Positions 33,273-45,100 of a DNA stretch of 64,000 nucleotides are shown here, in pieces; the stretch's first letter is position 1; every line of letters starts with the position of its first letter. The notes below the pieces were generated by a model that was not told where the DNA came from, searched no databases, and saw only the letters and a list, made by a program, of their open reading frames with translations. The translations under genes and the position numbers were made by a program. Source of the DNA: Diadema setosum (taxonomy: Eukaryota; Echinodermata; Echinoidea; Diadematoida; Diadematidae); NCBI GenBank assembly GCA_033980235.1, contig CM067072.1:23573192-23637191 (forward strand), written 5' to 3'.

Positions 33273-33497
33273 CGATTTTTTTTTCCGTAACCCTAACGCG
33301 TCGAAATTGCCAATTGTGTCACTTGAGCAAAGACTATCAGTGTACTTGGCTGGTTTTGTACGCATGCGCTTGGACTTGTACTGTACTGCTGTACAGCTGT
33401 ACAGTATGTACACATGGCATGGTCGTCTGCTAACACAGAATCAGATTCGAACGTGAATGGCACGCCCTTCAAACATAACAACGGGTTTGTGTGTAGG
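33273..33497 (+). repeat. Left arm of a 7.7-kb-spaced inverted repeat
   Basis: From CGATTTTTTTTTCCG through CGCGTCGAAATTGCCAA, CTTGAGCAAAGACTA, TGGTCGTCTGCTAAC and CAGAATCAGATT to a TG-rich run. The same blocks in the same order appear reverse-complemented at 41235-41446. Similarity stops sharply at CGATTTT on one side and at the TG/CA microsatellite on the other. Confidence 0.75.
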
Positions 33498-33564
33498 TGT
33501 GTGTGTGTGTGCGTGTGTGTGTAGGTATGTGTGCGTGTGTGCGTGTGTGTGTGTGTGTGTGTGT
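33487..33564. repeat. (TG)n-rich microsatellite
   Basis: An interrupted GTGTGTGYGT tract at the inner edge of the left inverted-repeat arm. The right arm abuts a matching CA tract. Confidence 0.85.
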
Positions 33565-34083
33565 TTAAAAAAGAAGGTGATTCAGCACCACAAGTGTGTG
33601 CGTAAGGCAGATATGGATTGGCTTGAAGTTACTAAGTAATCAGAAAGCCTTTTCTGAGATATTCATGCAGAATTCTATGTCAAGTAATACGCTACGCATG
33701 GTATGATTTGTCTATATAGGCCTATATTGTACTGTGTGTAAGAAAAATATGATTCAGAAGCACAAGAGATAAGAATTCAGCTGCTTATTTTTGTTCAAAT
33801 TAATTTCATTGTAAACATGGGCCTGAAATTCTAATGAAGAATATCATTCTTTTTAAAGTTTTTTGGTGTATTATTCTGTTCGCACTGCAAGTATACACTC
33901 AACACGTTCCCATTAATCACGTTCCCATTAATCGAAGTTCCAGAGGAAAATGAGAAGTGAGGACACAAGTTGTACATGGTAAATTGGAGCTTTATTTGAA
34001 GACGTTTCACATGAGCAAGCCATTTAGCAAGTATATAATTTTACAAAACTCAGAACTCGGTTGTATATCGTGTACAACATAAG

Positions 34084-34150
34084 CAGGGAGGTGACTCACC
34101 TTGCTGGTATATTAGCAGGGAGGTGAGACTAAAATTCTCTCACCTCCCTG
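34084..34150. repeat. Paired CAGGGAGGTGA hairpins
   Basis: Hairpin 1 (34084-34106) and hairpin 2 (34116-34150, CAGGGAGGTGAGA with its complement) are enclosed by GTGTAC and GTACAC. The motif is shared with the tiny hairpin at 149-178. Bases 34151-36249 hold a short TTCAA tract at 34400-34425 but no gene or other repeat I can identify. Confidence 0.5.
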
Positions 34151-36249
34151 GTACACGACACGGGAGGGTGCCTTTTTCAATCAAAGTTACAAATCACTGG
34201 TCACTTTCACTGACAGCGATCACTTGTGTTCAGATTATTTATGGGCTGCCTTACGCGGCAGCCTCAAAAGTGGAGTGAGTGTCAGGTGGTGTCCGTTGAC
34301 AAGCCACGAATGATTTTTTTTTTTTTTTTTGGGGGGGGGGGTAGGATAATAGTGCTGCTTGATATAATGATGTGTACATAGGCCGTGAGGTAAAAGAAAT
34401 TTCATTTCAATTCAATTCAATTCGATTTTATTGTCCGTTTCTGGAAATTTGTTTTGTTAGCATGCATACAAGTTACATCGATACATACAATATACAGAGC
34501 ACACGTTTAACATGGATACATAGACATGATAAACACACAAGAGATATACAGCAATACAATGTCAATGTCATTGTCAGAAATATATAACATTAAAGAAATA
34601 TTAATCTGTATAAATCAACGTTGTGTTGGGTGTGGTGTGCATTAACATACACAAGTGTGTAAATATGTATCAGATTTATAATAACTATATAAAACTTTTA
34701 AACAATATAAATTAATACATCTTTACGTCTAAATAAGTGATTGTATATATAAAAATCTCGAAGGCTATTTACGTGCGTGTGTGTGCGTGTATATGTGTAT
34801 ACGTGTGTGAACGTACAAAAATGTAAGTCTATGTTTTTTGACAAAACCGTATAAATTACGGCATCCATACGATTGTTCTTTATACAACAGCTGAGATAGT
34901 ATATGATATAGTAATTTGCTAGTCAACTGTTAGGATGGCGTTAACAGCTGTCTGTGAAGGGTTAGTGTATAGGATCGCATTTGTATAACATAAAAAATCT
35001 ACGGTTTAAAGATGTTAAAAGCAATGACAGTCTTCAATGAAACATTGTGCCAACATCCATGTGACGTTTACATGAATGGTTAGTCCAGCGTGGCACGACA
35101 TAACTACGTGCATGTATAAGGTTGAGCCAACATTGGTTCGAAACCAAGATGTTGACTCCACTAGGAATTAATCACCTACACAGATTTCATTCATTCTGCC
35201 CCCCTCCCCCGCAGAACGAAAGTGGTGTTTTGATGTGCTCGTCACTTAATTTATGAAGAGTATTTTGATGATTTTCTCCTTCGTAGGTATTTGTAAAGAT
35301 ATCATAGAGAGATTTATTTGAAATGTATTTTCCATGATGTTTTGATGAAGTAATAGAACTGATGTCACAGAGGTTATTTGTAAAATATTTGGAGTGATTA
35401 CTATAGAGGATGAATTTAAAATGGAATACAAACATGTATTTTAAAGGTCCTGTTTACCGTTGAGAACAGTGATTTAAAAAAATGTTCAAGATATCACTTT
35501 TGATGCATGTGTAGGTCATTCCACATCCCATCATATAAAACGTTTTCAATAAAGCATGAAATATAAGGAGATATCACTATTTTTCTCACTAAACCATAAC
35601 TGTAGACGGTTTAATCTGGAAACATTTTTATTATAACTATTGTACACATTTTGTATATCTAAAAATACATAACATCGATGATAATGGTTCAAATATTTAC
35701 ATTGGTTGTTTCTATCCCTGACGCACATTTAAACTATTTTGAAGCACCAATGCTGGGTTTTTGTTTCATATGCCAAAGGTAAATGATGCCTTTACGTTAG
35801 AATATGAAATTTTGCATACATGTACTTTCTTTTCTATTCTCTTGTATAGAAAGTCGCTGGAAGCGTCATAGATTGCCTGATTTTCTTGATCGATTATAAT
35901 TTGTTGAAAATTAGAATGATGCCTTTCTTAACGAAAGTTTTCCTCAATCTCTAACCAATAATATTTTCTTATTTGCCAAGGGTTTTTTGTTTTTTTTTTA
36001 AAGAAGTTATCTTTAGTTTGGACTTCCCCTTACTTTAGGTTTCAAATACAGACCTGTAAATTCATCTATTTCAACGTTTGACGTTGTATCTCAGATCAGC
36101 AAAAGTTGTCGATTTCTACAGCCTGGATGCATTAGGATGCGTGCAGAAAATGCGCAGAAATTGGTTAGGAAAAACATATATCACTAATACTAAAGAAGTC
36201 ATATGAGCGGTTGAATTGGCAGAAAGGGATGGAACAAACTTTATGAACA

Positions 36250-38110
36250 TCCCAGCTAGCAGACGGAGGTCAAAAAGACGTCTCAATTTGGTCGCAACTA
36301 CATGGTCAAAGTTGTCGCAAGTCTGAAAATGACCAGAAAATGACGTGATTTCAACATCTCTTTGAAATGAATTTAACACGTCATGTTATGGACCTCCTGA
36401 TGTGTTACGTCAGTTTTGCGACGTATTTATTACCTAATATTGGTGACATATTGATGACGTAAAATTTACGTCAATTTTGCGACGTAATTTTTACGTCATA
36501 AACACGTATTAATGACGCAATCTACGTTGGTTTGCAACGTATTCATAGCGTTATTTAAATGACGTCTTAATACCGTAATATATACTTTGTTTTACAACGC
36601 ATTTATGACGTCATATGAGCGACGTATTAACGTGAAATTTTCTTCAGTTTTGCGACGTATTTATGACGTCATATTAGCGACTAACTAAAGACGTAAAATT
36701 CAAGTCAATTTTATGACATATTATTCACGTCGTATATACGACGCATAAGTGAAGTAAAACAAGTGAAGTAAAATTTACGTTGCTTTGCAATATGCATTTA
36801 TCACGTTCATATTAATGACGTTTTATAACGTGAAATTTAGGCTACATTGTTTTGGGACGTATCTATGACGTTATATTAGCGACATATGAACGTTATGTTC
36901 ACGTCAGTTTTGCGACGTCTTTGTGACGTCATATAATTAGGCCTACGAATTATAGTGTTATAGTTATATCAGTTTGCTTTGCAACGTGTTTAACGTTAAA
37001 TTTACATTGTTTTGCGACGTATCTATAACGTTGCATTAGCGACGTATTAACGTTATGTACACGTCAATTTTGAGACGTCTTTATGACGTCATTTTGTTAG
37101 GCCTACGAATAGTTTTATAGTTATATTGGTTTGCTTTGCAACGTATTTATCACGTCATATTAAAGACGCATTATAACGTTAAATTTACGTTCTTTTGCGA
37201 CGTCTTCATGACGTCATATAATTAGGCCTACGAATTATAGTTTTGTAGAGTTATATCAGTTTGTTTTGCAACGTATTTATCACGCATTATCAATGACGTA
37301 TTATGACGTTAAATTTACGTTGTTTTGCGACGTATTTATGACGTTATATTAGCGACATATTAACGTTATGTTTACGTAAGTTTTTAGACGTCTTTATAAC
37401 GTCATATAATTAGGCCTACTAATTATAGTTTTATAGAGTTATATCAGTTTGCTTTGCGACATACTGTCGTCAGAATGACGACATTTTCACGTCATTACTG
37501 TCGTCAGAAAGACGTTGAAACTGTCAACAATAAGACGAATTTTTTGTTCAAATGGAAGATATAAAAATGACGTCATTATTTAGACTTCAGAAAGGCGCAA
37601 TAATTAATAAGCAAAGAAAGCAGACATCATTTAGACGTCTTAAACTGACTCCAGAAAGTCGTATTTCTGCTCAAATGGATGACGTCTAAAAGACGACATA
37701 TTTGTGACGTCTTTCTGATGTCTGGGTTGTTATACAAAGACGTCACAAAGACGTGTAAATTACTAATTTAAAGACGAGCAAAAACGTCAAAAAATTCTTT
37801 TAGACGAAAATAAACAAAGATACTGGACGTCATATTAACGTTTCAAACTGACGTCAATATGTCGTATTTTTGCTCAAATGGAAGTTGTCCAAAAGACGTC
37901 ATTGGTGGTCATATAAGAGACGTCTTAATGACGTGTAATTCACAATTCTAAAGACAAGATGTACGTCAGAACGTCATGAGCACGTCGTTTACACGTCAAT
38001 TCATGACTTTTTAACGTATATTGGAAAAGAAAACAAGGAATACATCTGAAAGACGCCTTTTCTTCAAGAACAAGGGAAATGGAGGTGATTTTGACGTCAT
38101 TTTGAAGTCG
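36250..38110. repeat. ACGT/TGACGTCA-saturated degenerate repeat block
   Basis: Nearly 1.9 kb in which GACGT, ACGTC and the palindrome TGACGTCA recur every 10-30 bases. The first part repeats a theme of TTTGCGACGTATTTATGACG, ATTAACGTTA and AATTTACGT. A longer unit marked by AATTAGGCCTACGAATTATA occurs near 36935, 37095, 37215 and 37405. From about 37440 the theme changes to GTCAGAAAGACGT-like units. No reading frame of interest and no clear terminal repeats. Confidence 0.8.
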
Positions 38111-38734
38111 TGGTCAGTTGGTTTATCAGTATTTCAGTTTAAGATCTAATAAAGCGCTTGTGAGCACCTCAAGGTACAAATCATGATGAAAATCTAACCT
38201 ACCCTACTCCTGCAAATGTCCTAAGCCTTATATCTACGTCTACCACCTATTCATATGATTATAGTTGCTAGCATTGTTGTATCACGTTTAAGGGGAAAAA
38301 ATTTGTAATGCTTTATGACATGGTTGCTAAACTAGGTCACAGCAGGCTCAATCTTGAGATATATAAATATGTGTTCATAAAACACGCTGAAGTTTGAAAA
38401 ACAAACATTTTTTAACAATAGAGTGCACAATTTCTGACACTTTTAAGATTATAACCAGAATGTTTACTTTTTCAGACGTGAACAACGACCAGCTGTGACC
38501 TCGCTTTCATTTTCTTTCAGAATAACTCTTGACTACGATTTTTACGTTGGCATACACGAAACTTTGCAAGTAACGATATACTACACACCTACCACACCCA
38601 CACAAACACGTAAACACACAAACAGACAACACACATTGCACGCACTCGCACATACACAGAAAGACACACACACAAAGTGCATGGAAGGTGCAATTATTGC
38701 ACTTTCAGGCGCCCGCCCTCGAGTTTTCGGTGCA

Positions 38735-38737
38735 AAG

Positions 38738-38770
<33 letters not shown>
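38735..38770. repeat. (CA)n microsatellite
   Basis: A CA run with further CA-rich sequence from 38580. The remaining bases 38111-39755 carry no recognisable gene or repeat apart from short (ATG/GAT)n stretches near 39600-39625. Confidence 0.85.
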
Positions 38771-39755
38771 TGCAACATTGCTGATATATTCCGTACTTTT
38801 GTCCAGGCGTGGTATGGAGCTATATAGGACACCATTATGATGGCTAATATCGTTTAAATGTATATCAGTTTCCTATAAATGCATATTATAAAAACGCGTA
38901 AGTAGCGTCTGTGACTCTGCACAGTGTCTGATGCTTGATGTTCCAACTTAATGAAAAGACCTTAAATTTGGCTAATATCGGGTAGATTAATTTTCTTTTG
39001 GTTATCCTTCACCATTAGAATAAATGAAATTAATTTGTGCCAAATAACAACACATTATAAAACGATCGTTTCAAGTCGTTTCCACAAATGTGTATTACTC
39101 ATAAACTCATGAACCCACCTGGGAATCTGATACCAGTTAATGCCAGGTGATTGTTTCTGTATCTAATACATCGATCATGAAGTTTCATAAAAAGTTACGA
39201 GTATAACAAGAAATTGAGTTTTGGAGCGCGCTCGGTAACCAGCTAACACGTGTGAATGCGGCTAGTGTTCTTATAAACAAACAAACAAACAAGTCAGTGT
39301 TTTGATAATTTTATGCAATCATTTATCTTCATCATTTAATTGAATCGACTTACAATAAGGGTGCTATACTGCTTCTATAGGCCATGTGGGCATTGAAGGG
39401 AGGGATGGAGTAGGAATATATTGATAGTCGCAATGCTTATTTAGACTGATGAAGATGATGAAGCTGAAAATATGTAAGAGATTTCGTGAAGTTGTTGATG
39501 GATTGGTGACATGAAAAAAAAAAAGTATTGATAGTGCAATATGGTGGAGGATATAGATTGCTTGTGGTAATTTGTATACAATGGTAATACGAGTAGCAAT
39601 CATGGTGATGATGATGATGATGATAAAATGATATCCAGTTGTGAAATGATAGTAATGATGTTTATGGTCCATCCACAGAACTCTTTTCTGTGATCGATCC
39701 CTCAGTTTTATAATCTAATTGAAGCAATGATGGTAGTGATGATTGCTTGATATTA

Positions 39756-40329
39756 AAGGAAACCAAAACCCAAAAGAGCAATATGGATTAAGTGAACGCA
39801 GCAACATTAGTGAAAGTTTGAGGAAAATCCGACAATCGATGCAAAAATTATTCATTTTTATAGTTTTGGTGTTGTAATCACTGGAAAAGGAGACTACTAG
39901 AGTCCATGACGTCATGTGTGGAAAACAATGTAAAGAAAACATGAAGAGAATTCCACAAAGAAATCATTTTTCATGAAAATTACACATTCCATCAACTTAA
40001 TTGATACTGACACGTTATGTTAAGGGCAGTAACAATTCCCCCTACTTTCTGAAAGCGGTTTTTTAGAGTAAAAAATAATGTTCTTTCATTACGTAAGAAA
40101 AGTGAAAACATGTTTTATGATTTTCTTTATATTTTCTTTATGTTGTTGTCCACACATGATATCATGAACTCAAGTATCCCCTTATCCAGTTGTACCAACA
40201 TCAAAACGTTAAAAATGCATAACTTTTGCATGTTTTACAATTTTCCTTTAACTGTCACTGATGTGTTTTACTAATGTTGCTGCTTTCACTCAATCCACAC
40301 AATTTTCTCTTTGGGTTTGGGTTTCCTTC
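39756..40329. mobile_element. TTAA-type MITE, diverged relative of 30581-31149
   Basis: AAGGAAACCAAAACCCAAA at the left pairs with TTTGGGTTTGGGTTTCCTT at the right. Internal blocks such as AAAGTTTGAGGAAAATCCGA match the 30.6-kb element. Flanking TTAA is only partly preserved. Bases 40330-41180 contain nothing else recognisable. Confidence 0.55.
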
Positions 40330-41190
40330 ACTGATGGTCGTTTTGGTAGAGGTAACGAGGCACTTGATGAGGAGAACTATAGGGTTGGTGTCTAAAAAAA
40401 TATAGACCTATATATTTATATTGATAGATCAATTAAAACCGTACATGATATTAGAATGAAAATGAGTTGCTGTTTGCTTTATAAATGCTGTTTCAAAATA
40501 CCTTTATAAAGATGATTGAATTAATATATTAATATAGAGATTTTATCAATCGAAATCGATGATTACTCTCTCCCAGCTTCTCTTTCCTCCCCCCATCTTC
40601 ATCTTGGATGTTAGTGCATGAGAATTTAATCATATATCTTGATCTACATGAAGCTGAACTAAATAGGAGCCTACTACGCCTTTCTGAATCATTTTTTTTT
40701 TTAAAGCACAATCATCGTGAGGTTGGAGAAGTATAAACCCAAATTAACCAAGTAGTGTATTCATGTTACCCAATTAGACCTAATGCCTACTTCGAATCTG
40801 ATTCTGCGTGGCTTAATAAACATGATCAATGTTAACAATAGCAATTGCTGCAGTTGAACGCCTATATAGGCCTATATAATACTTATATCATAATTCATTC
40901 CAAGCTTAGATTTCCAATTTACTTTTGCAAGATATTGATGAAAACTTCGAGTTTGCATCTTAACAAAAAGTACTCCATGACTGAATTTCTCTTTTCTATT
41001 GTTTTCATCGAGACGCTCAGCGCTTAGAAACATTGTAATAAGCGCTTTATAAATGATATTTATTATTATCATTAACAACGCAAGTCTTGCGAGACAAAGG
41101 AAAAGTGTCAGCAGACGGCAAACAAAACCACAGGAATACCAGTAGTGTAAGCAGACGGCAAAGCAGAACGCGATGCCTATGGCGAAGTGG

Positions 41191-41206
41191 AAACACGCAC
41201 ACACAC

Positions 41207-41250
<44 letters not shown>
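41191..41250. repeat. (CA)n microsatellite
   Basis: About 30 CA units with one interruption, abutting the right arm of the long inverted repeat. Confidence 0.9.
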
Positions 41251-41252
<2 letters not shown>

Positions 41253-41446
41253 GCCGTTGTTATGACAGTTCACAAGGCGGCGTGCCATTCTCACATTCTA
41301 ATCTGATTCTGTGGTTAGCAGACGACCATGGTACTGTATACAAGAAAGCAACACAAAGTATCGCAACCAACTAGTACACTGGTAGTCTTTGCTCAAGTGC
41401 CACAGTTGGCAATTTCGACGCGTTAGGGTTACGGAAAAAAAAATCG
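41235..41446 (-). repeat. Right arm of the inverted repeat, upstream of the vasa-like gene
   Basis: The reverse complement of the 33273-33497 arm, including the blocks TAGGGTTACGG and TTGGCAATTTCGACGCG. It ends about 600 bases before the first recognised vasa coding exon, so it may lie in or near that promoter. Confidence 0.75.
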
Positions 41447-42065
41447 CAGGCCGCGCCGGGTTTGTGGGTGTTCCGTGTAAATTATAAACACGTGTATTGC
41501 TTTACAGATTTTCAGTGTTTGCCTTTACATACGTCTTTATGCAAACGTCGTCATTTTGTGCGCACAGACACACAGTTCAGTGGACATCTTCCGTGATGTA
41601 CTAGCTAGCTGTAGTCCTTAGCTTAGCCAGCTTTAGACTCTTTCCTGCAGTCGTCGGAAAATTGGTGAAGTCTATCGCAGGAGACTCAGTCAGGTGGTGG
41701 ACGAGGCGAGGAGGCTTTCTGTAAACATCCACACGTTAGGAGGAATCTACAGGGCAGGGAGGCACAGCAGTGCGTGCTGACTGTACTGGACGTCCGTCAC
41801 CCCTCGCGACGTTTTGCGACCGCATCGCAAAGCAGCTGCCACACTTGCACGTGTTCAACCAAGTTTGAATGGATGCCATCAAATTGTACTGTAGACCTCA
41901 ACTCTCAAATTAAGATTTTTAGCTCTCATTGACATTGACAGTGATCGAGGGCTGACTTCGTGGGTCTTTAGTAGTTAAATAATATATAGATCTACTAGTA
42001 CTGTAGGCCTACGTTAGGTCTTGTCGTTTGTTTTGCTTGTGTAGAGCCAGAGTTTGTCCATCACG
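41447..42065 (+). promoter_or_regulatory. Putative promoter and 5' UTR of the vasa-like gene
   Basis: A unique, somewhat CpG-rich stretch between the inverted-repeat arm and the start codon. A TATAAA-like site is at 41480. The T-rich sequence ending GTGTAG at 42044 could be a splice acceptor, which would place an untranslated first exon upstream. Transcription start is not determined. Confidence 0.35.
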
Positions 42066-42119
42066 ATGTCGGAGAATTGGGACGAGGACGATGGGGGCAC
42101 CACAAGAGCACCATCAACA
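42066..42119 (+). CDS. vasa: vasa-like exon 1 (start codon)
   Basis: The ATG is followed by 18 codons, MSENWDEDDGGTTRAPST, and a GTGAGT donor in phase 0. The acidic stretch with a Trp is typical of Vasa N-termini and favours this ATG. An acceptor-like TAG at 42042-42044 suggests a preceding untranslated exon. Confidence 0.8.
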
Positions 42120-45100
42120 GTGAGTGGAGAATATCTCGGCATGATTTGTGATAAGAAAACACAATCATTTTGAATAAATAGCACACATTGATTTGCACGC
42201 TTATGGACAGTATTGTCTAGTTTTGGTGGAGATGAGGGATTCAGATTTTATAAAATTTGGAAACCACCTTATTACAGAGAATTAAAATTAAAATTTACAA
42301 TTGTTAGGCCTAACGTTAGAGGTAAATTTATTCGAAGTTTAATTGAAAGTTGATTTTGAAATGGCCAGGATATAGGCCTAAAGTTTATCCCCAAACAAAG
42401 TGATTTGTAGAATTGAGGTGGTCCTAATAAAAGATGGGTCCCACCTTTTATTTGGACCCCTTTGTTTCTGGTTATATCGGCCATTTCAGTACCAATTCTC
42501 ATCTATCCTTGAAGAATTGTATGCTGTTTGTTTCTCATTATTTCACAAAAAATAAATTAAAAAACCTGAAACCCAATCTCAACCAAAACTACACCATCCC
42601 TCACATTGGAATATCAACAAACTTGTGACTTGGTTCGATCAAGTGATGGTGTTGCAGCTTTTTCAAGAGAATTGCTGAAATGAAATTAAGTGCTTTGCAT
42701 CACTACACAGTCACTCTCTGTGGACTTCATGGGATTGTAGGGAGAAACAATGAAAAGTATGGCTTCAAAACTTTTTAAATTTTTGTCATTGTTTCAAAAT
42801 GCTACCCTGACTTTGATTATTCACTTGCCCCAGGCAATCAAGCAAGCGCTTATGTGGCACCTTGCCCATGACGTTATATTCAGAGTGATGCCATATGGAT
42901 TCTGTCGAGTTCCAATTGGCATGTAATGTTTTGATGGTCAAGAGTATCATTTAATATTTGATGATAAGGTTACAATGAGTAATACAAAGTGATAATACCT
43001 CCTTTACGTCTACAGCTGTACTTTGTTTGACGGACAAGTCTGTCTAATTCCGCGAAAAACTTCTCATTTATAATGATGACATTTGCTGGGTCAGTTTTTC
43101 GCTTCATATAGACAGCCACCTTTGATACATACGCTATTGCGACGGTTTGAACCGTTTCGATTCAACGCAACTTCGACCCAATTCCCCCCGCATAAAAATG
43201 GTTATTATTATTTTTTCCAGCTTGATTTTCAAACCAATGTGGAAAAAATATATACAGGATTAATCAGTAAACATTTTGACTCACTTCTTCCACTGTTTCC
43301 TCCTGTTTTCTGGTTGTTTCCTCCACTTCTTTGCAGCGCTCCCCAATTCATAGCCGCCTTCGTTTGAAAAATTACCGCACGAACGACTACGGCAATATTA
43401 CGAAGTTAAATTCAGCGCTCGAACAACTTACTAGTACTTAAGTCAATAAACGTAAGTTGTACGATAGAGTGATTGTATGGAGCATTTGGCTTGCCGTAGT
43501 CGTTCGTGTGGTAATTTTTCAAACGAAGGCGGCGATGAATTGGGGAGCGCTGCAAAGAAGTGGAGGAAACGACCAGAAAACAGGAGGAAACAGTGGAAGA
43601 AGTGAGTCAAAATGTTTACTGATTAATCCTGTATATATTTTTTCCACATTGGTTTGAAAACCAAGCTGGAAAAAATAATAATAACAATTTTTATGCGGGG
43701 GGAGCTGGGTCGAAGTTGCGTTGAATCGAAATGATTCAAACCGTCACAATAGTGTACAAATGTATGTATCAATGGTGTCTGTCTATATGAAGCGAAAAAC
43801 TGACCCAGCAAATGTCACCATTATAAATGAGAAGTTTTTCGCGGAATTAGACAGACTTGTCAGTCAACAGCTGTACTTGGATGTGACCCCAGTGCATTTG
43901 CACCCCCCCCCCCCAAAAAAAAAAGCAAACAAACAACATTAATGAACCAAAACAAACCACCCATGATTAACAATTGGATATTGATCTCATCAGTTTACGT
44001 CACATTCCATTGCAGGGGGCAGATCCAAGAATTCAGTGTTGAGGGGGCACCTTTACAAAAGAAATTAAAGGGGGGCGCAAACCCCCCATTTTTTCTTTTG
44101 TTTTTACATAAAATAATGGGGGGAGGGGCAATCCGCCACTGCATTGTGAATATCTCTAATTCTAATTCTAACTTAGGCATTTTCTTAACCTGGACAGACT
44201 GGAGCACATTATAATTTTTTTTTTTTTTTAAATGGGGGGGGGGGGGGGAACCCCAGGATATCAGTAATTGTAGGCTCTATAGTCATGAATGCAAACTAGC
44301 CATTCATCCCAGGTTGTTTACTGCATGATATTATGAAAGAAGAATGTTTTGTTTTGCTTTGCTCTGCTCTGTAGTACAAGTATTTGCAGTGTCAATGAAA
44401 AGTAATAAACAGATGCTGCAGTATTGTTCAGTTACCAGTGCATGTCACTGACCTGTGCAGATTGTAACCAGAAGTTTATGACTCTTACCTTTTATAAATC
44501 CAAGGTCATGCATAAGTTCAGATTGAGATGAGCCATTGGGGAGGGGGGAGTATTTGTGTACGTTGTATGGTTTTACTCAAAGCAATAAGCCAGTTCGTAA
44601 TTAGCTCATGTACACATTGGTACAAATGACCTTTCTTTTTTCTCAGTTAGTTAGGCACTTCACTCGTTTTCAAAGCGGCATAATGCCTAAGCTTGCCTGA
44701 CGTAACAATTTATGGAATTCATGTTCAAACAAAGAATTATCTCGCGTTTAAGGCAGGTGATCAGAATACTCCATCAGTTGACAATTTAGCGGGCATCCAT
44801 TTAATTGTTTTGTATTGAATGCAATAACAGCCTATTTCCTTTTATATTGCGAAATACCACTCTTGCTGTCAGGTGGATGTGCTTGCAAGCACCATTTAGA
44901 TAAGGATCACATGAATAATTATCGCATCACAGATGCTTATCTCAGTGAATTTACAAACTGAAATGCCTGTTGGTACAAATGACCTTTTTCTGCTCATGCG
45001 CAAAGTGGAATTACGAACTGGTCTATCGCACAGAGTTCTGCGAGTCCATTAGAGGGACAAGCAATCATGTGGTTATGCATTGCTCAAGGAGCACCCATTG

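Noticed and set aside
36250..38110. Coding sequence or histone-like gene in the ACGT-rich block
   Set aside because: All frames are short and broken; the periodicity is in nucleotides, not codons.
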